DNA of 30,473 nt, from the IMG/VR virus record IMGVR_UViG_3300030020_000072, positions 1 through 30,473 of that record; one strand, 5' to 3'. This document shows, in pieces, positions 13,306-21,011 of this stretch (its first letter is position 1; each line of letters opens with the position of its first letter). Made by a program: the position numbers and the translations under genes. The DNA comes from a virus. The notes under the pieces were generated by a model. It was not told the origin of the DNA. It searched no databases and saw only the letters and a program-made list of their open reading frames with translations.

Positions 13306-13920
13306 ATGAACTCTATTGATGCCAATCAACCGGTTTGCCTTCGTTGCCAGATGCCGGTTTCCGTGGTGGCGGCTCCCGTGCGACAAAAACGGTCGCTCTG
13401 GTTTAGCCGGCGCGGCAATCTGGGCGTGGGCGGTTCCATTTATTTTACACCCGGCAAACACGTTTGCAGTTTTTGCGGTTCCGGCAATCTGGTGCCCGCC
13501 GGTTCCCCCAAGGGGTTGAAAATCCTTCAGCCCACGGGGCTGACGGTGACCGGTCGGCTTTCTCCGCCAAAAACGCGTTTGGGTTGCCTTCCCCTGATTT
13601 TTCTGGGTGGCATGATTCTGGTCGGCTGGGCCTATTTTCGCCCGGACCCCACTCCGCCCCCCGCGCCGCCAACCATTTCCCCGGCCGATGTCTTGCGAAA
13701 GAAAGAAGCGGATGACCGCGCATCGGGCGTGGCCCAGGCGCTGAAGTTCAATCAGGATGCCGCCGCCCGGGGTGATGCCTATGGCGAATTGCGCATGGGC
13801 GAACGCTACCGCGATGGTGACGGGGTGAAAAAGGATCTGGCCAAAGCCCGGGAATATTTCACCAAATCGGCCGCCCAAGGCGACCCGGAAGCCCAAAAAA
13901 ACCTCAATAATCTCCCCTGA
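13306..13920 (+). CDS. Membrane-anchored zinc-ribbon and Sel1-repeat protein
   Basis: A 204-aa protein with two CxxC knuckles (C11/C14 and C54/C57) forming a zinc ribbon, a transmembrane segment (about 92-111, LGCLPLIFLGGMILVGWAYF), a proline linker (112-123) and a Sel1-like repeat (about 153-196, ARGDAYGELRMGERYRDGDG then AREYFTKSAAQGDPEA). Sel1 repeats bind other proteins. The Sel1 part should be periplasmic and the ribbon cytoplasmic, or the reverse. It stands alone between the repressor and the lysis genes, followed by a palindrome (13925-13950), which suits a lysogenic-conversion gene. No clear promoter or Shine-Dalgarno site was identified. Confidence 0.75.
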   Translation: MNSIDANQPVCLRCQMPVSVVAAPVRQKRSLWFSRRGNLGVGGSIYFTPGKHVCSFCGSGNLVPAGSPKGLKILQPTGLTVTGRLSPPKTRLGCLPLIFLGGMILVGWAYFRPDPTPPPAPPTISPADVLRKKEADDRASGVAQALKFNQDAAARGDAYGELRMGERYRDGDGVKKDLAKAREYFTKSAAQGDPEAQKNLNNLP

Positions 13921-13924
13921 AATT

Positions 13925-13950
13925 CAAAACACACATCGATGTGTGTTTTG
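13925..13950 (+). terminator. Perfect 26-bp palindrome, probable terminator
   Basis: CAAAACACACATC and its exact reverse complement meet at 13937/13938, giving a 26-base perfect palindrome five bases after the Sel1-protein stop. The RNA would form a long hairpin ending in TTTTG. A short T run makes it a weak terminator; it could also be a protein-binding site. Its AAAACACACA arm recurs in the inverted repeat at 13991-14028. Confidence 0.5.
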
Positions 13951-13990
13951 GTCCCGTGGTAACCACGTTCCGGTTTTAGGCCGGGCATGG

Positions 13991-14028
13991 TTCAATGCGT
14001 GTGTCGCAGTTAAAACACACACATTGAA
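13991..14028 (+). promoter_or_regulatory. Hairpin/inverted repeat over the start of the barrel-protein gene
   Basis: TTCAATGCGTGTGT (13991-14004) and ACACACACATTGAA (14015-14028) are inverted repeats with one mismatch and a 10-base loop, ending two bases before the ATG at 14031. As RNA it would sequester the translation start. As DNA it could be an operator. It shares the ACACACA arm with the palindrome at 13925-13950. Confidence 0.5.
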
Positions 14029-14030
14029 CT

Positions 14031-14576
14031 ATGAAAAATAAAATCCTCTTGCTGTTGGCGGTGGCGGGTCTGGCGGTTTCGGCCCCAGCCCAAACACTGA
14101 CCACGAACGAAACCACGGCGGTTCAGTCCACCCAGACGTTCTTTACGTCGGCGGAAAATTATTTCACCGAGATCAACACCAATTTCACCTGGACAAACGT
14201 GACTTTGGAAGCGTCCACGGGTTACAAACAGGTCACCGGCGTGAATGCGGCGTCGGTGGTGGATGTCCAGTATGACCTGGGCAATTGGGGTGCGGGCATT
14301 TCGGCCCAGTTCTCCGGGGTCGGTTCGCCGATCAATGCCTTGCAGGCCAGCGGCAGTTATGCGCTGATCTCGCGTTACGATACCAAGTTGGAAGGTTATA
14401 TCCGCGTGGGCTACGATTGGAACGTGAAAGGGGGTGTGGCCGAACCGGGCATTCTGATCAAGAAAAAGCTCACGGCCAATACCTTCGCCGACATCGGTAT
14501 CAGTCTCCCGGTCTATACGGTGGGCAAATTGAACCGCAATCCCACGCTGGAAATCGCCACCGGCTTTACCTACTAA
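14031..14576 (+). CDS. Secreted outer-membrane beta-barrel-like protein
   Basis: A 181-aa protein with a Sec signal peptide (MKNKILLLLAVAGLAVSAPA, cleavage near AQ at about 20-21) and a mature part of alternating strands rich in Gly and aromatic residues, ending in ATGFTY with the terminal aromatic residue typical of outer-membrane barrels. Segment lengths suit an eight-stranded barrel. It lies at the head of the late region but is not virion-like; surface alteration or superinfection exclusion is plausible. The A/C-rich leader and hairpin upstream replace a Shine-Dalgarno site. Confidence 0.7.
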   Translation: MKNKILLLLAVAGLAVSAPAQTLTTNETTAVQSTQTFFTSAENYFTEINTNFTWTNVTLEASTGYKQVTGVNAASVVDVQYDLGNWGAGISAQFSGVGSPINALQASGSYALISRYDTKLEGYIRVGYDWNVKGGVAEPGILIKKKLTANTFADIGISLPVYTVGKLNRNPTLEIATGFTY

Positions 14577-14589
14577 GGCACTGCGTGCC

Positions 14590-14625
14590 GGCCACTGATT
14601 GCGTCAGGGCCACCAAAAACGTCTT
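14590..14625 (+). terminator. Possible weak terminator after the barrel-protein gene
   Basis: GGCC-A-CTGA and TCAG-GGCC (14590-14611) can pair around a TTGCG loop, and a T5 run follows about nine bases later (14623-14627). Imperfect stem and spacing make this uncertain. Confidence 0.3.
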
Positions 14626-14742
14626 TTTATAACAAACCAGAGAGCAGTAACGGCGGTTTCCGGGGTAATCCGGCCAGATCGGGCGACCGACAACATTCAA
14701 AGTCCCAGACGGCTCAAAACCCCGGTGCAATTTTCCTCCCAC

Positions 14743-15564
14743 ATGACCACCAGCCATCATCCGAATGGATTCAACCTGACCCGCGCGCGGTCGTTGGGGT
14801 ATTACTCTCAGGCAGCCTATGAGGAACTGCCGTCCGATTTGCCGAAAGCCAAGATGTTGGAGGATGTCAGATTTGATACCCGCGTGCTGGTGGATGAACG
14901 CAAGGGCTGCATCACGCTCGCTTTTCGCGGCACGGTCAGCTTGCAGGATTGGCTGATTGATTTGGATGTCGCCAAGACATCGCTGGCCTATCGCGTGGCG
15001 GTTCACAGCGGGTTTCTGAAGGCGGCGGAAGAGTTGTTCCAGATGTTGCTGGCCGAACTGCTCCCGGCCGGCGCGGATAAGTCCGCGCTTAAATCGATTT
15101 ACGTCACGGGCCATAGCCTGGGCGGGGCCTTGGCCACGTTGGTGGCGTTCTTTCTCCACCGGGAAGGATTCCCGGTGGCGGGCGTTTATACGTTCGCCAG
15201 CCCCCGCGTGGGCAATGCCGCCTGGCGTCGGGATTACCAGCGCCTGCTCGGGGCCAAGACGTATCGCATTATCGCCCAGGGCGACCTGGTGCCGTTGGTT
15301 CCGGGGCTGCTGGATGGTTACCGTCATGTGGGCACCGAAATCATGCTGGAACGGTCCGGCCGCGTGGTGGCCCGTCCGCCGCATTGGCACGAACTCCTTT
15401 TGGATGGCGTGGCCTATTGGAACGCCGCCCGGAAATGGGATTTCGCCGCCGTCATCCAGAACCATTCTTTGGCCGATGACTATCTGACCCTGTTAAATCT
15501 GGCGGAAGAAAATCACCGCCGGTTTTTCAATATCACCGGCCTAGCCTGGAACAAATATGATTGA
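14743..15564 (+). CDS. Class 3 lipase in the lysis-gene position
   Basis: A 273-aa alpha/beta hydrolase of the Lipase_3 family. TGHSLGGALATL places the nucleophile at S125, followed by D181 (GDLVPLVPG) and H241 (NHSLADDY), in the order of the family triad. The oxyanion-hole region LAFRGTVSLQDWLIDL (about 62-77) also matches. No signal peptide is seen. It stands where Mu-like phages carry the endolysin, before small membrane proteins, so it may attack membrane lipids during lysis; a lysogenic role is also possible. The ATG at 14743 was chosen because the homologous domain begins about 15 residues later; the frame is open to 14599. Confidence 0.85.
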   Translation: MTTSHHPNGFNLTRARSLGYYSQAAYEELPSDLPKAKMLEDVRFDTRVLVDERKGCITLAFRGTVSLQDWLIDLDVAKTSLAYRVAVHSGFLKAAEELFQMLLAELLPAGADKSALKSIYVTGHSLGGALATLVAFFLHREGFPVAGVYTFASPRVGNAAWRRDYQRLLGAKTYRIIAQGDLVPLVPGLLDGYRHVGTEIMLERSGRVVARPPHWHELLLDGVAYWNAARKWDFAAVIQNHSLADDYLTLLNLAEENHRRFFNITGLAWNKYD

Positions 15565-15832
15565 TACGAACACGATTGCCCAGACGGCTCAGGCGGCTGC
15601 CCTGGCGAAATCATCCCTTCAACCGTACCTTCCCGCTCTGGCCATTGCCGCGGCGTGGGCCGGACGCGAGCTGAAAAATTTTAATTTTTGGCTGGTGGAC
15701 ACTTCCGAGTTCATCATGAAACACGGTGGCATCGGTTACCTGCTTTGGAAGTTAATCTGGAACCCGCCCCAACCCAGCTCGCCCAATCCTGCTGGCTCCC
15801 CGGCCACCGAAAAACCTTTCCCCTCACCTTGA
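15557..15832 (+). CDS. Small membrane-associated protein, possible lysis gene
   Basis: A 91-aa protein overlapping the lipase end by eight bases. A hydrophobic stretch (YLPALAIAAAWAGRELKNF, about 24-42), a second one (GIGYLLWKLIWNPP) and a Pro/Ser-rich C-terminus suggest one or two membrane segments. Position in the lysis module makes holin or antiholin a candidate, without a family match. Confidence 0.6.
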   Translation: MIDTNTIAQTAQAAALAKSSLQPYLPALAIAAAWAGRELKNFNFWLVDTSEFIMKHGGIGYLLWKLIWNPPQPSSPNPAGSPATEKPFPSP

Positions 15833-15849
15833 ACCATCCCTTTTTTATC

Positions 15850-16260
15850 ATGCTCGCCCAAGCTGACATTTCCACGTTGCCCGCCGGATTTCTCAAAGAC
15901 GTCATCATTGTGATGGTGGCGGCCATCATCCTGATGACCGGCTTGATGACGGCCGTATTTATGGGACTGCAATATTTTCTGGAACGGCGGCGCATTGCCC
16001 GCGAAGAGGCGGCGGCGGAAAACCCGGGGGTGATGAACATCGGCCCCACGCCGTTGCCGGTCACCAAGGTGTATCCCACGGCCACGCTCCGCGACCTGAA
16101 TGACCACGGACGCCGGCTGGACGACCACGACAAGCAGCTCAATTCCCTGTGGACCACCATGCGGGAAGAGGACAAACAGATTCGGGCCGAACAGGCCGCG
16201 CAATATCAATCCATCAGCCTCGCCCTGGGCCGCATCGAAGGGAAACTCTCCAAGGAATAA
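15850..16260 (+). CDS. Single-pass membrane protein with coiled coil, holin/spanin-like
   Basis: A 136-aa protein. A long hydrophobic segment (about 17-44, DVIIVMVAAIILMTGLMTAV) is followed by ERRRIAREEAA, then a charged heptad-like region (DHGRRLDDHDKQLNSLWTTM, and QYQSISLALGRIEGKL at the end). This resembles inner-membrane lysis proteins with a coiled-coil tail. The ATG at 15850 was picked just before the hydrophobic segment; the frame upstream overlaps the previous gene. Confidence 0.65.
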   Translation: MLAQADISTLPAGFLKDVIIVMVAAIILMTGLMTAVFMGLQYFLERRRIAREEAAAENPGVMNIGPTPLPVTKVYPTATLRDLNDHGRRLDDHDKQLNSLWTTMREEDKQIRAEQAAQYQSISLALGRIEGKLSKE

Positions 16261-16264
16261 ATTT

Positions 16265-16543
16265 ATGTCGCTCTCCAACGAACAGAAACAAGATCTCCGC
16301 CACGCCATTCTCGAAGGGCTGGTCAACCGGCACCCCGCCGCGCTCTCGCCCCGCCAGATCCAGCGGGCCGTAAAGAAGGAAGTGGATTTTCTCTTTGAGG
16401 AATCCGATGTCCTCGCCTCGCTCGAACTACTGAAGGGCATGGCCCCGGCGCTGGTGAACAGCACGGAAGATCCGCTGGGCGGTGGCCATTATTGGGCCGC
16501 GACTTCGGCGGGTGTGCTGCACGTCGAGCGTAACCACGCCTGA
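16265..16543 (+). CDS. Small hypothetical protein, probably winged-helix
   Basis: A 92-aa helical protein (LSNEQKQDLRHAILEGLVNR, ALSPRQIQRAVKKEVDFLFE, then EESDVLASLELLKGMAPALV and HYWAATSAGVLHVERN). The helix-helix-strand end resembles a winged helix. It occupies the slot of the small Mu gp25/gp26-type genes before the terminase small subunit. No family name is claimed. Confidence 0.65.
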   Translation: MSLSNEQKQDLRHAILEGLVNRHPAALSPRQIQRAVKKEVDFLFEESDVLASLELLKGMAPALVNSTEDPLGGGHYWAATSAGVLHVERNHA

Positions 16544-16566
16544 ACGCGGACCAACGGACACCATTT

Positions 16567-17277
16567 ATGGAACTCGCTGACAATGCTCTGAAAGGGAAAA
16601 TCGCCCGGCTCCCGGCCACGGTGCGCGATGAGGTTTCGCGCCGCCTGAACGATGGCCAGCCCGGCAGCGTGATTCTGCCCTGGCTGAACGCATTGCCGGC
16701 GGTGCAGGCCGTGCTGGCGGCGTCGTTCGACGGGGTGCCGGTCAGCGATGAGAATCTCAGCGTCTGGCGGCGCACGGGTTTTGTGGAATGGAAACGCCGG
16801 GCGGAACGCATTGAACGCACGCGCGAACTTAGCCGGTACGCGGCGGAAGTCTCGCGGGCCAATGGCGCGAGCATCGCGGATGGCGCGGCCAGCATCGCCG
16901 CCGGCAAGCTTTTGGAGCTGCTGGAAGTGATTGATGAAGCGTCCATCCTGGATGAACCGGGCGAGGACGAAAAGGGCAAGAAGACTCCCGCCGAAATTCT
17001 GGTGGCCGTGGCCGGGGCGCTGGGCAGCTTGCGGACCACCGAACAAAACGAGGTTCGCCTCAAACAGAATGACCGGAGGTTGAAACAGGGCGATGCCAAG
17101 CTGGCCTTGGAACGGGAAAAGTTCCAGCGCGATACCGCCGGCATTGCGTTGAAGATTTTGGGCGATGACCGGGCGAAGGCGATTGAATCCGGCACCGGCA
17201 GCATGGCGGAGAAGATTGAAGCCCTCGGCCAGCTCATGTTCCCGGATACCTGGAAGCCGGCCACGCCCGCGAAATGA
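16567..17277 (+). CDS. Mu gp27-like small terminase protein (DUF3486-type)
   Basis: A 236-aa protein. The N-terminal region (LPATVRDEVSRRLNDGQPGS, ILPWLNALPAV, GVPVSDENLSVWRRTGFVEW) follows the DUF3486 family, which supplies the small terminase subunit in Mu-like phages. After this come an Ala-rich helical region and a long charged coiled coil (EVRLKQNDRRLKQGDAKLAL). Its neighbour is the terminase large subunit four bases downstream. Confidence 0.75.
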   Translation: MELADNALKGKIARLPATVRDEVSRRLNDGQPGSVILPWLNALPAVQAVLAASFDGVPVSDENLSVWRRTGFVEWKRRAERIERTRELSRYAAEVSRANGASIADGAASIAAGKLLELLEVIDEASILDEPGEDEKGKKTPAEILVAVAGALGSLRTTEQNEVRLKQNDRRLKQGDAKLALEREKFQRDTAGIALKILGDDRAKAIESGTGSMAEKIEALGQLMFPDTWKPATPAK

Positions 17278-17280
17278 ACC

Positions 17281-18963
17281 ATGGCCACCAATTACCATCC
17301 CCGGTCCGGCCAGGTGGCCTTTGAACGCGATGTGGATCTGCACCGCATCGCCGCATTCCTGACCCGTCGCCAATACGGCAAGACCACCAACGGGGCCCGC
17401 ATCTCGCTCAAGAAGATGATGCGGACCGCCGGGCATACGGTGGTCTTCGGTTCCGTGAAGTTGGATCTGGGCCGGGAAATTGTCCGCAAAGAGAGCGAGC
17501 AGATGGCCAAGGCGTTTCAGCTCATGGCCGATGCCGCCAAACGGGCCAAGATGGAGCTGGCGTTCGTGGATGGCGCGACCGGCAAGGAAGTCCGCCCCGA
17601 AGAAGTGGCGAACAAGAAGCTGGCCAGTGAGCGCCGGCAGATCATCACGCCGGACGATTTGGCGGACATCTACGAAGCCCAGCGGTTGGAGTTTCGGCTC
17701 TGGCATTCCAATACCATTTACAGCCGTACGAAAGTGGTGGCGCTCACGCCGGATGCCGTGGGTGAGACCGGCGATTTGATTCTGGATGAAGTGGGCCGGG
17801 TGAAAAAATTCCGCGAGGTCTGGGAAGCGGTCAAACCCATCATTTCGTCCAATCCGGAATTTCGCTGTCTTCTGACCACCACGCCGCCGCCGGATGACGG
17901 GCATTATTCGTTTGAACTGTTGGCCCCGCCCATCGGCTGGAATCCCGAAGCCAATCCCCAGGGCAACACCTACACATCCGAACTGGGCGTGTTCGTGCGG
18001 CGGGTCACGGCCTGGGATGCCGCCGCGGACAACATCCCGCTGTATGATGACGACACCGGCAAGCCCCTTCCGCCGGATGAATCCCGGGCCAAGGACCACG
18101 ACAAGGATTCGTGGGACCGGAACTATGGCGTCAAATTCGTCATCGGCGGGACGTCGGCGGTTTCGCTGTTGCTGTTGGAACACGCCCAGCAACGGGGTCG
18201 CCCGGGGGGCGAACAGCCGTGCGAGTTCTTCCAGGTGGAATCGGATTCCGACATGGATGCCGCCTTGCGCTGGTTGGGAAAGAATCTGACCGATGGTCCG
18301 GTGGGCCTTGGCTGGGATTTGGCGACCACGGAAAAGCAGACCAGCAATCCCTCGGTGGTCACAGTCATGGAAAAGCTGGGAAGCGAATACGCCGCCCGGG
18401 CCATCTTCACCTGGAAGACGGCGGACCCGGCCATCGCCTTGGAGCGCGTCCAGAACATCCTTGCCACCGTGAAAGCCCGTCCGGCGGGGGGCCGCGCGCG
18501 GCGGTTGTGCATTGATGCCACCAATGAACGGTATTTTTCCAGCGACGTCCGCACGGCGTTGCGGGGCGACGTGTTCGTGGATCTGATTGTCGCCAGCGAA
18601 ACTATTGAACGCCCCGGCCAGCCGAACATCAGCATGAAGCAACTGTTGGGCGACCAGTTGGTCGGCGAGTTGGAAGACAGTCATCTGGCGTTGCCGGCCA
18701 GCCGGTATATCCGGGAAGACTTTCGCCTGGTCAAAAAGGAACGGGGCCAGTTCGTTTGCGAACCGGACGGCCAAGGTCGCCACGGCGATACTTTTGATGC
18801 CACCAAGCTGGCGCTCCATGCTTTTGAAACCGGCCGGGGCAAAACCATCGTGCCCACCCCGGAAGTGACCGCCGCGGCCCTGGCCGGCCCGGATCTGAAC
18901 CCTGAAGCCGCCGCCCGGCGGGCAATTGCCCGGCGCCGCCTTCAAAGACCCTCCGGACTATGA
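17281..18963 (+). CDS. Mu gp28-like terminase large subunit
   Basis: A 560-aa DNA-packaging motor. The ATPase half has a Walker A-like FLTRRQYGKTT (26-36), Walker B GDLILDEVG (164-172) and coupling motif LLTTTPP (197-203). The nuclease half has GLGWDLATT with D346, LCIDATNERY with D412 and HGDTFDATKLA with D503/D506, the expected metal-binding acids of the RNase H-like fold. It cuts and translocates phage DNA into heads, including some host DNA in Mu-like phages. The ATG at 17281 starts four bases after the gp27-like stop. Confidence 0.9.
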   Translation: MATNYHPRSGQVAFERDVDLHRIAAFLTRRQYGKTTNGARISLKKMMRTAGHTVVFGSVKLDLGREIVRKESEQMAKAFQLMADAAKRAKMELAFVDGATGKEVRPEEVANKKLASERRQIITPDDLADIYEAQRLEFRLWHSNTIYSRTKVVALTPDAVGETGDLILDEVGRVKKFREVWEAVKPIISSNPEFRCLLTTTPPPDDGHYSFELLAPPIGWNPEANPQGNTYTSELGVFVRRVTAWDAAADNIPLYDDDTGKPLPPDESRAKDHDKDSWDRNYGVKFVIGGTSAVSLLLLEHAQQRGRPGGEQPCEFFQVESDSDMDAALRWLGKNLTDGPVGLGWDLATTEKQTSNPSVVTVMEKLGSEYAARAIFTWKTADPAIALERVQNILATVKARPAGGRARRLCIDATNERYFSSDVRTALRGDVFVDLIVASETIERPGQPNISMKQLLGDQLVGELEDSHLALPASRYIREDFRLVKKERGQFVCEPDGQGRHGDTFDATKLALHAFETGRGKTIVPTPEVTAAALAGPDLNPEAAARRAIARRRLQRPSGL

Positions 18964-19136
18964 CCGTTCACCCCCCTTTTTGGATGCCCCGCCCGGCTTC
19001 CGTAAATGCCCCAGGACGATTTGGGGGGTGTGAAGACACGTTCCCGGCACCGTGGCCACCTTCGCGGGGCTTCGCGGGGGCATAAAACGCGGTTTTAACG
19101 ACCCACCAAACCCAACATTTGACCCCCAAACCACCT
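18964..19136 (+). other. Intergenic spacer between terminase and portal
   Basis: About 170 bases with no gene. Noted are an inverted repeat CACCCCCC (18969-18976) / GGGGGGTG (19023-19030), a duplicated TTCGCGGGG near 19070-19080, and an A/C-rich stretch (19108-19136) just before the portal start. A promoter, attenuator or processing hairpin is possible; none is clear. Confidence 0.4.
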
Positions 19137-21002
19137 ATGGCAATCAAAGAACTCAAAATCCTCGGCAAGACGGTCCTCAGTTTCGGCTCCCTGACCGATG
19201 ATTCCCCGGGCGGCATCCCCGGCAAACCGACCAAATTTCTCTCGCCCCGGTACGAGCCCACCAACATCACCCAGAACGCCGATGTCCTCCGGGTGCAATC
19301 CGCCATCCGCCTGGCGGAAGTGGGCGACACGCAAGAGCTGTTCCGGTTCTACCGGGACGTCCTGCTCAGCGATGATCATGTCCAAGCCTGTTTGGAAACC
19401 CGCAAGCTGGCCACGCTCAGCAATACCATGTGCGTGCTGCCCTTCGAAAAGAAGAATCCCGATGATCTGTTGCTCGCCGCCGCCTTCAATCAAGCGGTGG
19501 ACGATTGCGAAAATTGGGACATGGGCATGATTGCCCTGATGGACAGTGTATTCTGGCCGAACTCCATTGTGGAACGGTTGTTCAAACCCGCCACCCCCGG
19601 CCGTCCGGGTACGCCCAAGCTTCAATATACCCTGCGCAAATTCGTTCCGGTCAATCCTCAGCTCCACTGTTATCAATGGGCCTACATGACCGGGGGCGTG
19701 GGCTTGGGCACCGCCAGCGCGGTCCAGCTCGGCAACCTCGCCGCCGAATTGAACCGGGGCGATAACGTGGATGCCACGATTTCGCCGTACACCATCGACT
19801 TGGAACGGTGGGAACCGTATCTGAAACTCTGGCCCATCGACCAGGGCGGGCGCATCATCTATGACGTCACGAATGCCTGCTATCTGGACCCCGTCCGGCA
19901 TGTGGTGCATCGCGGTCATCTCATGCAGACGTTCCGGGACAACTGGGGTGGTCCGGGTCGGTCCATCCTGATGTGGTGGCTCCTGCGGGGGCTGGGCCGG
20001 ATGTGGTTCGGGGAAGGCATGGAACGGTATGGCAAGCCATTCATGGTCGGTTTTACCGATGCCACAGACCCGGATGCCGTGGGGTTGCTCCGCGATGCCA
20101 TGGATCTGGCCAAGACCATCAATGGCGTGGTTCTGGACGAATCCAGCCGGATGGAACTGAAAGAAGCCATGGTCGCCGGGATGGCCCAGGGCTATCAGGC
20201 GTTCCATGCCATGTGTAACGAAGCGATTTCATTTCGCATCACCGGCCTCCGGGAATCCCAGAAGCCGGCGGGCCTAAATGCCGGGGCGGCTGATTTCAGC
20301 GCGAATGTCCGGGACGACGTCCGCCAACTGGACGGAAAACTGCTCGCTTCCACGGTCATCCGTCAGATCGTGAATCCTTTTGCCCAGATCAACGGGCTGA
20401 AGGGCCGCGTGAAAATCGTTTGGGGCGGTCTTTCCGATGCCGATGCCGCATCGTTTGCGGATCTCCTGGTCAAAATGAAAACTGCCGGGTTCACCATCAC
20501 CGATGATGCCATCGACACCGCCAATGAACGGACCGGCCTAACCTGGCAACGCGTCCAGACCGCCCCCCTCATGCCGGGGGGGCAACTTGGGGCACCGGGT
20601 GCGCCGGGTCAAACGGACTCTGATGACGATGACGATGGTGACGATGGTGACGCTGATCCGGAGGATGGCGATGATGACATCACGGATGATGATGTCACAC
20701 CGCTTTCCTCGCGCCTCGCGCCCCGTGCCTCGCGCCTCGCCTGGCTTTCGGCTACCCGTGCGCCGGCCAAATCGCCCGTGGATGATGTCGCCAGCGCCCA
20801 CAGCGCGGCGCTCGCGCAAGCCTTTCGCGGAGCCCTCGCGCCGGTCCGGCTAATCCTGCTGTCCAGTACCAGCCGCGCCGATGCTGAAAAGAAATTGGCC
20901 CAGCATTTCGCCGATTGGCCCGCCGCCCGGATTGCGGGCATCGTGGAAGAGGCATTGCAGGTTTGCGCCGCCAAGGGCGCGGCGGAAGGCACCCCGAAAT
21001 AA
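19137..21002 (+). CDS. Mu gp29-like portal protein (DUF935 type)
   Basis: A 621-aa portal protein. The conserved core runs from about residue 30 (YEPTNITQNADVLRVQSAIR) through FYRDVLLSDDHVQACLETRK and PYLKLWPIDQGGR to FGEGMERYGKPFMVGF. The family normally runs about 500 residues. Near 490-521 lies an Asp-rich stretch, then a heptad repeat (20707-20741) encoding Ser/Arg/Leu/Ala, then a helical end. Portals form the dodecameric ring for DNA entry. ATG 19137 is preferred over the in-frame TTG 19119, because MAIKELKILGK begins with a more usual codon and the A/C leader directly precedes it. Confidence 0.88.
   Translation: MAIKELKILGKTVLSFGSLTDDSPGGIPGKPTKFLSPRYEPTNITQNADVLRVQSAIRLAEVGDTQELFRFYRDVLLSDDHVQACLETRKLATLSNTMCVLPFEKKNPDDLLLAAAFNQAVDDCENWDMGMIALMDSVFWPNSIVERLFKPATPGRPGTPKLQYTLRKFVPVNPQLHCYQWAYMTGGVGLGTASAVQLGNLAAELNRGDNVDATISPYTIDLERWEPYLKLWPIDQGGRIIYDVTNACYLDPVRHVVHRGHLMQTFRDNWGGPGRSILMWWLLRGLGRMWFGEGMERYGKPFMVGFTDATDPDAVGLLRDAMDLAKTINGVVLDESSRMELKEAMVAGMAQGYQAFHAMCNEAISFRITGLRESQKPAGLNAGAADFSANVRDDVRQLDGKLLASTVIRQIVNPFAQINGLKGRVKIVWGGLSDADAASFADLLVKMKTAGFTITDDAIDTANERTGLTWQRVQTAPLMPGGQLGAPGAPGQTDSDDDDDGDDGDADPEDGDDDITDDDVTPLSSRLAPRASRLAWLSATRAPAKSPVDDVASAHSAALAQAFRGALAPVRLILLSSTSRADAEKKLAQHFADWPAARIAGIVEEALQVCAAKGAAEGTPK
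20707..20741 (+). repeat. Heptad CCTCGCG repeat inside the portal gene
   Basis: Five back-to-back 7-base units, mostly CCTCGCG, one CCCCGTG and one CCTCGCC, in frame near the portal C-terminus. The unit type matches the junction arrays elsewhere, so a junction repeat may have become coding sequence or been inserted into it. Confidence 0.65.
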
Positions 21003-21011
21003 ACGCGTCCC

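Noticed and set aside
13234-13896. 220-aa minus-strand frame opposite the Sel1 protein
   Set aside because: The plus frame has CxxC pairs, a transmembrane segment and a Sel1 repeat; the minus frame has no coherent domain.
16489-18945. 818-aa open frame on the minus strand opposite gp27-like and terminase genes
   Set aside because: It spans two recognised plus-strand genes, with no motif of its own. It is a composition shadow.
18968-19330. 120-aa minus-strand frame in the terminase-portal spacer
   Set aside because: It overlaps the portal N-terminus, has no motif or start signal, and starts in coding sequence.
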